DNA from: Pirellulaceae bacterium
GTDB lineage: Bacteria; Planctomycetota; Planctomycetia; Pirellulales; Pirellulaceae
DNA: 28,288 nucleotides
Assembly: GCA_022448645.1 (NCBI GenBank)
Contig: JAKVBZ010000071.1
Location: 1-28,288 of the forward strand
Reading direction: 5' to 3'
Under the pieces are notes generated by a model, which was not told the DNA's origin, searched no databases, and saw only the letters and a program-made list of their open reading frames with translations. The first letter of the stretch is position 1; the number at the start of each line of letters is the position of its first letter. Positions 9,303-15,375 of the stretch are shown here, one piece after another. The translations under genes were made by a program, and so were the position numbers.

Positions 9303-9335
9303 GACCACGTAAGAAAACGGACACCGGGCACAGAA

Positions 9336-10016
9336 TCAGCGGCTCAGCAGCTCGACAAGCAACTGCCGCGGCACTCCAATGTCCACCACGTCGACTTCAC
9401 CCACCATGCTGGGGCCATCGTTTTCGTAAAACCCAGGCTTGGGCGCCACCAACGTACAGGTCCGATCCGCTACAAACGTACTGGCAGCGGCAACTCCAGA
9501 ATCACAATCCAAACCACTTGGTATATCGATCGCCAACTTGAAAGCAGACAAATCGTTCATCCAGGTAATCGCTTGATCAGATGGAGGGCGAGGTTCTCCA
9601 CGAGACCCTGTACCCAGGACAGCATCAACGACGCATGAAATGGTGGCAGGAAGGTTCCGGTCCACCACGGCAGCGTCAAACTTCTCGCCCATCGTACAGA
9701 TCGGTATTCCAGAATTTTTCAAGATGGCAAAATTGACGGAGGCATCTGACGACAATAGCTCGGGCTCTGTGAGCAGGAGCACATGCACCGACAATCCCGC
9801 ATTGTCTAGATGGCGGGCAACAACAAACCCATCTCCCCCATTATTCCCTTTCCCACAAACAATACAGATTGTGTCACGAAGTCCCAACGCCATCACTCGC
9901 TCCGCAACGCTGCGCCCTGCATTCTCCATCAAAACCAAGCCAGACATGCCGAATTCCCGGATCGCCTTTTGATCAACTTCACGTGACAATTTTCGATTCA
10001 GGATCACTCGGTTCAT
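9336..10016 (-). CDS. nnrE: NAD(P)H-hydrate epimerase
   Basis: 226 residues from ATG at 10016, a normal length for the stand-alone YjeF N-terminal domain. The enzyme interconverts R and S forms of damaged, hydrated NAD(P)H so that a dehydratase can restore the cofactor. Diagnostic motifs are MENAGRSVAE at 30-39, CGKGNNGGDGFVVARHL at 54-70 (nucleotide/phosphate binding), DAVLGTGSRGEPRPP in the middle, AIDIPSGLDCDSG with the catalytic aspartate, and VAPKPGF near the end. An in-frame TTG at 10037 adds seven residues, but the ATG fits the family better. The partner dehydratase NnrD is not fused here and is not in the window. It converges on the epimerase gene with 33 bases between, and diverges from the zinc-ribbon gene. 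Confidence 0.92.
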   Translation of the reverse strand: MNRVILNRKLSREVDQKAIREFGMSGLVLMENAGRSVAERVMALGLRDTICIVCGKGNNGGDGFVVARHLDNAGLSVHVLLLTEPELLSSDASVNFAILKNSGIPICTMGEKFDAAVVDRNLPATISCVVDAVLGTGSRGEPRPPSDQAITWMNDLSAFKLAIDIPSGLDCDSGVAAASTFVADRTCTLVAPKPGFYENDGPSMVGEVDVVDIGVPRQLLVELLSR

Positions 10017-10187
10017 CGCTATCTTTGCCTGCCGCAACGAGTTTTGCTAGAATTTGGAAATTGGAACTGCGGATCCGGTATAGATCTTCGTGGAATGGGT
10101 CTGATCATCACCATTTTGCGTATCCAGCATCAATCCTCAAGACTCCACGTGTTCGATACACATTACCCTTCGGTCAAGGAAACCAGG

Positions 10188-10418
10188 ATGCCTTTATTCG
10201 ATTTCGTCTGTCAACAGTGCCACGCCAATTTCGAATTGCTGGTACGTGGCAATGATTCGCTACGTTGTCCGGATTGCCAAGGAACTCAACTAGAAAAACT
10301 TCTTGGTGTCCCGGCAGCGCATACGGGACGCGGCAGTTCGACACCTTGTGAACTTCCCATGGCCCCGGGGCCTTGCGGTCAAGGTGGGTGCGGATTACCA
10401 CAATGTGGCAGCGGCTAG
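10188..10418 (+). CDS. FmdB-type zinc ribbon protein
   Basis: 76 residues. The start is fixed by AAGGA seven bases before the ATG. The first 41 residues form the FmdB/CxxC zinc ribbon: MPLFDFVCQQC, then RCPDCQG, then LEKLLGV, giving two CxxC pairs for one zinc. The family is widespread, and its role is thought to be regulatory or in protein or RNA binding, without a firm assignment. The tail after residue 48 carries four further cysteines in a Gly/Cys/Pro-rich context (ending GGCGLPQCGSG), which might bind another metal or be disordered. The 192 bases to the next gene on the same strand contain nothing I recognise. Confidence 0.82.
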   Translation: MPLFDFVCQQCHANFELLVRGNDSLRCPDCQGTQLEKLLGVPAAHTGRGSSTPCELPMAPGPCGQGGCGLPQCGSG

Positions 10419-10610
10419 AAAAAGGTCCACTTCCAAAAACCAGTCCCGAACCTTGAAATTCAACATGTGACCACGATTCAACGCAGGTGTGCCAATCAAC
10501 CCGAGGTTCGCGAGCTTGCCACGACGAGCTAGAACGAAACAAAAAACCCGTCCCTCAACCAGCAGCAACATCTTAAAGATTTTAAATGACATTGCGTTAA
10601 GGAATTCAGC

Positions 10611-10994
10611 ATGAGTGATCCCATCGTACGTGGTATCGTACACGTAGTCGAAGAGACAAAAACATATGGCCGTAATGATTTTCGTAAGCGGCTCGTTGTT
10701 TTGGAACAGGATACGGGTCGCTTCCCAAACTACGTGCCCGTCCATTTCATCCAAGAAGGTTGCGATTCCGTAGATCAACTTAACGTTGGTGATGAAGTCG
10801 ATATCACCTATCGACTCAGCGGACGAAAATGGCAACGCGACGAACAAAGCGAAGTAAAATTCTTTCTAAATGCCGAAGGGAGCAAATTCACGGTCGTCAA
10901 CAAGGCCGGTACGTCGGCAGGAGACAGCCCCGCACCGTCCGACACAGTCGATCCGTTCGCCATGGTCGATTCGGACGAGGAAGCTCCCTTTTAA
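10611..10994 (+). CDS. DUF3127-like OB-fold protein with SSB-like C-terminal tip
   Basis: 127 residues. AAGGA eight bases upstream supports the ATG. Residues 1-95 match the pattern of DUF3127 proteins: a GIVHVVEETKTYGRNDFRKRLVVLE opening split over two strands, then PVHFIQEGCD and LNVGDEVDITYRLSGRKW, as expected of a small OB-fold. Residues 98-119 are a flexible Ser/Ala/Pro/Thr-rich linker. The last eight residues, DSDEEAPF, have the acidic-then-Pro-Phe form of the SSB C-terminal tip that recruits DNA repair and replication proteins. The natural reading is a single-strand nucleic-acid-binding or SSB-accessory protein in the cytoplasm. The family name is from memory of the pattern; the biological role is inferred. 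Confidence 0.8.
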   Translation: MSDPIVRGIVHVVEETKTYGRNDFRKRLVVLEQDTGRFPNYVPVHFIQEGCDSVDQLNVGDEVDITYRLSGRKWQRDEQSEVKFFLNAEGSKFTVVNKAGTSAGDSPAPSDTVDPFAMVDSDEEAPF

Positions 10995-11566
10995 TCGCCT
11001 ATCCGGTTTGATTTTGCTAGTCCAAGATCAACGGCACACACTCCAGCTCGCTGAATATTGTCAGGTAGCAGAGCAACCCACTCGGTGTAGACAATTTTTT
11101 CGCCAGAGGCCGCGCGGCTGGCATTGATCTGGTACCGAGTGAAAGGCCTAGGGTCGCTGTTCCAGTCGTGATCTGGTGAATAGCCTGGAAAACCATGCGT
11201 CGTGCGGACGAGCACGTTTGTACTGTTTATATCGAGCGATTCTCGCCAAATGGCGGTGGCTATTGAGCGTGAAACGAACAATGTTCTGATTATTCTAAAT
11301 GAAAACTTCCAAGGCTGAACTGTGAAGTAGAACGGCGCAAGCCCTCCGGCATTGCCCGAAAGAACTCTACAGTGTTGACTGGGCGGCCCGCACCGCTTCC
11401 TGACACCATCCGACACCGGTCCTGCGTTCGAGTTGTATCCACTGTTGTGGCGTGTCAGAATAGATACTGGTGCAAGGCACAGGCCTCTTTCGATTTGCCG
11501 GTCAAGAATTCTGCATGAACCTTGATGACAATTCTTCAAGCCAAATATGGAAAGCATGTGCGCCAA
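10991..11566 (-). CDS. Unrecognised open frame, possibly a decayed gene
   Basis: A leftward open frame of up to 191 residues fills the 530-base gap between the OB-fold protein and the prepilin-like protein, where no other gene is evident. The last 100 residues have a protein-like composition (for example FPGYSPDHDWNSDPRPFTRYQ and EKIVYTEWVALLPDN), whereas the first 70 look random. No family is recognised, no good ribosome site is visible, and the start is undefined. It overlaps the OB-fold gene's stop by four bases and the beginning of the prepilin gene. It may be a small hypothetical protein, a remnant, or chance. Confidence 0.25.
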   Translation of the reverse strand: MAHMLSIFGLKNCHQGSCRILDRQIERGLCLAPVSILTRHNSGYNSNAGPVSDGVRKRCGPPSQHCRVLSGNAGGLAPFYFTVQPWKFSFRIIRTLFVSRSIATAIWRESLDINSTNVLVRTTHGFPGYSPDHDWNSDPRPFTRYQINASRAASGEKIVYTEWVALLPDNIQRAGVCAVDLGLAKSNRIGD

Positions 11567-12646
11567 ACCCTGTCGTGTGAAACGGCGCCATCAGGTTTGT
11601 CGTGCAGCTCGGTTGCAGGCCCATCGGTCGCCGCACCTACGATCGTTTCCGCACACGCTCACCACTTAGAGCATCTCTCTGCGAAGCACCAACGCCCATC
11701 CTGCTACGTTCCTCACCCGCAGTACGAACGGTTCGAACCAACGGCCAAGCCAATACAAGCTGGCTTTACGCTCGTCGAGTTATTGGTCGTGATCGCCATC
11801 ATTGCGATTCTGATTGCTCTCTTGCTGCCTGCCGTACAAGCAGCTCGGGAAGCAGCGCGACGGATCCAGTGCACCAACAACCTAAAACAACAAGGGCTGG
11901 CGTTGCAGAATTATCATTCCGCCTTTCGATCATTCCCCGCAGGAACATCGGTCCATACGCAGATGCTGCAACAGAGTTTAAGTTGGCATGTATTTTTGTT
12001 GCCCTATATGGAGCAAGCCAACGTCTATGATCAGATTCAACCAGCGCCTGACGGAGGTGCTACCAACACATCTGCCAGATTCCTCATCATGGAGGCCTAT
12101 CGCTGTCCCAGTGATGGCCAGCAAGTTCCTCCGAATTCCGGCCAATTCGCCAACTATGTCGGGGTGATGGGTGCGGGGCATTTACCCAAATTCATCCGTG
12201 ACCTCACGGATGATCCAGCTGGTGACGTATTCTTGGACGGGCTGCTGTTCCCTCAAAGCCGTGTGAAAATACGTGACGTGCGCGACGGTACCTCACAGAC
12301 GTTGGCCATCGGTGAAAAAAAATACCACATGGGTAACTTCGACTGGATCTACGGCATGCATTGGCTCATTTCACTCGACGACTACATGTATGTCCACGCC
12401 TGCAAGAATGTCCGCTGGCCGATTAATGGTGAACACGATGTGTATGGCTACTACAAATTCGATGGGGCACGGCCTGTGGGTGCGACCGACATGTATCTGA
12501 ACGATATTATCTTTGGTAGCAACCATCCCGGTGGTGCAAACTTCTGCTATGGAGACGGCAGTGTGCACTTCCTACAAGAATCAATCGACGTGACTGTTTA
12601 TCAAGGCATGGCTAGTCGAAACGGTGGCGAAGTACTGGCCCCGTAA
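11525..12646 (+). CDS. DUF1559 prepilin-type protein (type II pseudopilin-like)
   Basis: A planctomycete DUF1559 protein with a type IV prepilin signal: G|FTLVELLVVIAIIAILIALLLPAVQAAREAARR, where Gly is the cleavage residue and the Glu at +5 is conserved. The body (NNLKQQGLALQNYH..., FPAGTSVHT) and the C-terminal H-X9-DG motif NHPGGANFCYGDGSVHFL complete the family signature. Such proteins are predicted to be pseudopilins processed by a prepilin peptidase, and their role is unknown. Unusually, the only in-frame ATG lies 79 residues before the cleavage Gly, so the leader would be far longer than the usual 5-25 residues. A TTG at 11597 would shorten it to about 55. Ribosome site evidence is weak. 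It converges on the kinase gene with 10 bases between stops. Confidence 0.85.
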   Translation: MTILQAKYGKHVRQTLSCETAPSGLSCSSVAGPSVAAPTIVSAHAHHLEHLSAKHQRPSCYVPHPQYERFEPTAKPIQAGFTLVELLVVIAIIAILIALLLPAVQAAREAARRIQCTNNLKQQGLALQNYHSAFRSFPAGTSVHTQMLQQSLSWHVFLLPYMEQANVYDQIQPAPDGGATNTSARFLIMEAYRCPSDGQQVPPNSGQFANYVGVMGAGHLPKFIRDLTDDPAGDVFLDGLLFPQSRVKIRDVRDGTSQTLAIGEKKYHMGNFDWIYGMHWLISLDDYMYVHACKNVRWPINGEHDVYGYYKFDGARPVGATDMYLNDIIFGSNHPGGANFCYGDGSVHFLQESIDVTVYQGMASRNGGEVLAP

Positions 12647-12656
12647 TCCATTCCAA

Positions 12657-14543
12657 TCACTCTGTGGCGATTGGTGGGCGCCCAGCCAAGATACAAGCCA
12701 GCTCGTAAAGTTCCATCGGATCCTCCGGCATGGCAGCCGACACGCGACGGATAATTTTACTGGTTTCCTGCATCACCTTTACGGCATCTTCGGGCGTCTC
12801 TGTTTCACCCAGCACCTGCGCCAATTGGTTATACGCATCGGCCAATTCCTTTTGACGCAGAACATTCAACGGCGCATGCTCGGCCAACTCGGAACGAATG
12901 ATTCGCAGTCGATCTGCCGATTCTTTGGCTTGGTCAATCCTTTCAGATTCTTGGTAGAGATGGGTCAGGTACGTGTAGCAGTCGGCCAATGCAGCCAGAT
13001 GTTTGGTCGATGAAGGATCCTGTTCGACTTCCACTTCCAATAAGTCTCGCGCCTGCAAAAACAATGACAGCGATTCATCCGGCGTGCCTCGTTGCTCGGT
13101 CAATAAAGCAAGTCCTAGAATGGCAAATGCCGCATTGTCTGTTCTCACCTGCGCGTCATTCAGCCGATCGACGTGAGACTGATAATGTGCCAAGGCTTCG
13201 TCCACAATCTGTTCACGCACAGGATGTAGATCGTCCAAACGCGACCAATGTTGATCCCACAAGGTCCGTAGTTTTTCATTCTCGGCCCTATATTGTTTCT
13301 TCTCATCCGTTTCACTCTTCAGCAGATTTTGATTTTCCTTGATTTTCGCATCCAAGTCGGCATTCAACAACGACATGTATCCAGCCGCGATGGGACCTCC
13401 AATCGCCAAGATCAGGAACAACGTCAAGGCGATGGCACGAGCCGGGTAACGCCGAGACCAACGAATCGACTTCTCAATTCTCGACAACGGCCTCGCCCGA
13501 ATCGGTTCGAACTGTAGGAACCGTTGTAATTCGTCAGCAACATATTGCGAGGTCCGATACCGACCCTCAGGGCTTTTCTCCAGACACTTCAAACAGATCG
13601 TTTCCAGGTCGCGAGGAATGTGGCCGTTTAAATGACGGGGGGCTGGCGGGTCCTCGTTAATGACCTGAAAAATCTGCATCTGAGAATCACCACGAAACGG
13701 CAATTCATTCGTCAACATTTGAAACAGGATGACTCCCAGCGAGTAAATATCACTGCGGCGATCGGAATAATGGCCTTCGCCACGCGCCTGCTCGGGGGAC
13801 ATGTACGCCGGAGTACCGAGCACTTGCCCATCCAATGTCATCGTAATTTCTCCTACCTCTCGCCTCGCCAACCCAAAATCCATGATGAAAGGTTGTCCTT
13901 CTTCGTCGATCATGATGTTCGAAGGCTTGAGGTCGCGGTGGACAACTCCAGCTTCGTGGGCGTGATGCAAAGCCGCAGCCACAACCGCACATTTTTCGGC
14001 AGATTCTCGATACGTCGGATGATAGTCGGTGAGCCACTTAGCCAAGGATTGACCCTGGATCAGATCGCTTACGATGTAAATGGTGCCCTCGTCGTTTCCC
14101 ACTTCATGGACCGTCACAATATTCGGATGATTTAATTGTGCGGCCACGCGTGCTTCCCGTAGGAACTGCTCCTGTTGGCTCTGATCAAGTTGTCCGCGTC
14201 GCGGGATTTTGACGGCGACGGTGCGGTCCAATTCAGTGTCGAAAGCTTTCCAAACTGTGCCAAAACCGCCTACGCCAATGCGAGAAACGAGCTCAAAGTG
14301 GCCCACGGTCCGGAGCGGCTTCGCATGGGGGCCTCGGTCATCTCCACCGACGAGACTGAAATTGCTGCCACACGAATCACAAGTGATTTCCGTAAACGGA
14401 GTGTCCACTAAGAGCTGTACAGCATTTCGGCAGTGAGGGCAGCTAATCCGTAAACTGGCGGATCCGGTGGATGCCGAGCTTTGTTCAAGCGTTTCAGCGT
14501 ATTTGCTCTCGGAAGAATCTTGGCTGTTTTCTGGATTTGACAT
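12657..14543 (-). CDS. Serine/threonine protein kinase with zinc ribbon, TM segment and TPR-like region
   Basis: About 628 residues (a GTG one codon upstream of the ATG is possible). In the 629-residue numbering, Cys36/39 and Cys56/59 form a small zinc ribbon. The eukaryotic-type kinase domain spans about 84-345: glycine loop GVGGFGTV (91-98), Lys113 in VAVKIP, catalytic HRDLKPSN (203-210), DFG at 223-225 and activation-segment GTPAYMSPEQARG. All catalytic residues are intact. A transmembrane helix lies at about 371-391, followed by a charged coiled-coil-like stretch and a helical region to 629 compatible with TPR-like repeats. It should phosphorylate Ser/Thr of proteins in the cytoplasm, with the C-terminal part outside the membrane as a sensor. 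An FHA protein at 27332 is a conceivable phosphothreonine reader, but nothing ties them together directly. Confidence 0.92.
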   Translation of the reverse strand: MSNPENSQDSSESKYAETLEQSSASTGSASLRISCPHCRNAVQLLVDTPFTEITCDSCGSNFSLVGGDDRGPHAKPLRTVGHFELVSRIGVGGFGTVWKAFDTELDRTVAVKIPRRGQLDQSQQEQFLREARVAAQLNHPNIVTVHEVGNDEGTIYIVSDLIQGQSLAKWLTDYHPTYRESAEKCAVVAAALHHAHEAGVVHRDLKPSNIMIDEEGQPFIMDFGLARREVGEITMTLDGQVLGTPAYMSPEQARGEGHYSDRRSDIYSLGVILFQMLTNELPFRGDSQMQIFQVINEDPPAPRHLNGHIPRDLETICLKCLEKSPEGRYRTSQYVADELQRFLQFEPIRARPLSRIEKSIRWSRRYPARAIALTLFLILAIGGPIAAGYMSLLNADLDAKIKENQNLLKSETDEKKQYRAENEKLRTLWDQHWSRLDDLHPVREQIVDEALAHYQSHVDRLNDAQVRTDNAAFAILGLALLTEQRGTPDESLSLFLQARDLLEVEVEQDPSSTKHLAALADCYTYLTHLYQESERIDQAKESADRLRIIRSELAEHAPLNVLRQKELADAYNQLAQVLGETETPEDAVKVMQETSKIIRRVSAAMPEDPMELYELACILAGRPPIATE

Positions 14544-14559
14544 CACTTCTCAAGAAAAG

Positions 14560-14580
14560 AATATGGAAATAATATGGAAA
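14560..14580. repeat. Direct repeat AATATGGAAA, period 11
   Basis: Two copies of AATATGGAAA at 14560-14569 and 14571-14580, directly upstream of the kinase start (17 bases away on the other strand). A one-turn period of 11 bases is what a dimeric DNA-binding protein on one face of the helix would need. Chance in an AT-rich leader cannot be excluded. Confidence 0.4.
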
Positions 14581-14677
14581 AATTCCGTAAAACAGTTTAA
14601 AATAAAAGTTCTGCCCGTGACATACTCAGATAAATGGTCTGCGCCTCGATGGCCCGCCAACGAGCACCTGTCAAACA

Positions 14678-14703
14678 CTAAATTAGTCACGCGCTAAATT
14701 AGT
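14678..14703. promoter_or_regulatory. Tandem palindromic sites CTAAATTAGT
   Basis: CTAAATTAGT occurs at 14678-14687 and again at 14694-14703. Each copy is itself an interrupted palindrome (CTAA-A-TTAG), and the two start 16 bases apart, about one and a half helix turns. They sit between the divergent kinase and PEP-CTERM genes, a typical place for operators. The binding protein is unknown. Confidence 0.45.
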
Positions 14704-14717
14704 TACACAGAAGATCA

Positions 14718-14737
14718 GTGATTCTGAGTGATTCTGA
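14718..14737. repeat. Perfect tandem duplication of GTGATTCTGA
   Basis: Two adjacent identical 10-base copies, 14718-14727 and 14728-14737. It lies between the CTAAATTAGT pair and the hairpin in the leader of the following gene. A GTG in the second copy could initiate translation in frame with the downstream gene, but the ribosome site at 14808 supports a later start. Confidence 0.5.
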
Positions 14738-14771
14738 AGCAACGAGGTGGCGCCCGTCTTCGTTGCATGAT

Positions 14772-14794
14772 CTGGTTCTTGGTTTTCGAACCAG
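14772..14794 (+). promoter_or_regulatory. Leader hairpin upstream of the PEP-CTERM gene
   Basis: CTGGTTC at 14772-14778 and GAACCAG at 14788-14794 form a perfect 7-pair stem around a 9-base loop, 13 bases before a strong ribosome site (AGGAGGG, 14808-14814). If transcribed, the hairpin would sit immediately upstream of the ribosome landing site. There is no U-tract, so it does not look like a terminator. Confidence 0.4.
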
Positions 14795-14820
14795 CATTAT
14801 ATGCAACAGGAGGGAAGTCG

Positions 14821-15375
14821 ATGAGTGCTCAGGGCACACCTTTCACGATCAAATCGTTACAGCCGGTTCGTCGGTACTCCCGTGTTTGCCTCGGAACGCA
14901 ACGCGGAACAGTAACTCCCAGGTATGCCATGCGTTTTACACCCTGCTCCCGTGTCAACGCAAATCACACAACGTATAGCTCGGACATTGGTTTATCGCCA
15001 AGCCGTCTCGGTACGCTGTGCGTCATCATATTTTCATTGTTTTTGATGTTGGGTGTGAGGCCAGTTGCGTCACAGTCAACCACCTTTACCTGGAATGCCC
15101 CAACCGATGGTACGTGGAATTCAGCCACCAATTGGATACCGAACGGGATACCAAATTCTGTCATGGACACGGCCATCATGGGTAGCATCATCACGAGCCC
15201 GCAGCCGGTATTTTTGTCTAGCCCGGTCACCGTCGCACGTATTGAATTTGACAACGACAATACTTATTCGCTGATGGGTAACGGTGGGTTGTCGTTAGTA
15301 CCGGGGGGCGATCCAACGCCGGCATCGAAGTCGACCGCGGATCGCAAGAATTCATCACGGACGTCAACTTGCTAA
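14821..15375 (+). CDS. PEP-CTERM modular exported protein, N-terminal part (frame 0)
   Basis: 184 residues before a stop. The ATG at 14821 is preceded by AGGAGGG at ideal spacing, the best ribosome site in the window. About 62 mostly polar residues precede a hydrophobic core (around 65-79), with cleavage likely after PVAS near 84, so the signal region is much extended. The mature part opens with the autotransporter/PEP-CTERM repeat pattern TWNAPTDGTWNSATNWIPNG, followed by a beta-strand VARIEFDND. From the six-G run at 15303-15308 onwards the frame loses its repeat character and ends at 15375. The matching continuation lies in the -1 frame and runs to 18266. This and the next entry are therefore one gene, broken by a frameshift, a sequencing error or programmed slippage. 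Confidence 0.75.
   Translation: MSAQGTPFTIKSLQPVRRYSRVCLGTQRGTVTPRYAMRFTPCSRVNANHTTYSSDIGLSPSRLGTLCVIIFSLFLMLGVRPVASQSTTFTWNAPTDGTWNSATNWIPNGIPNSVMDTAIMGSIITSPQPVFLSSPVTVARIEFDNDNTYSLMGNGGLSLVPGGDPTPASKSTADRKNSSRTSTC
15303..15345 (+). other. Frame junction: slippery G-run with overlapping stem
   Basis: Codons in frame 0 read CCG GGG GGC GAT. The heptamer G GGG GGC (15303-15309) fits the X XXY YYZ form used for -1 slippage, and after a -1 shift the frame reads on as GG-RSNAGIEVDRG into the long frame. GCGATCC (15308-15314) is perfectly complementary to GGATCGC (15339-15345), giving a 7-pair stem with a 24-base loop. The stem begins at the slippery run itself, without the 5-9 base spacer that classical sites use. 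The same six-G run is also a prime place for a one-base deletion or read error. Confidence 0.5.

Noticed and set aside
13632..14135. Plus-strand open frame of 167 residues
   Set aside because: It lies opposite the kinase domain, whose catalytic motifs are all in the minus strand frame.
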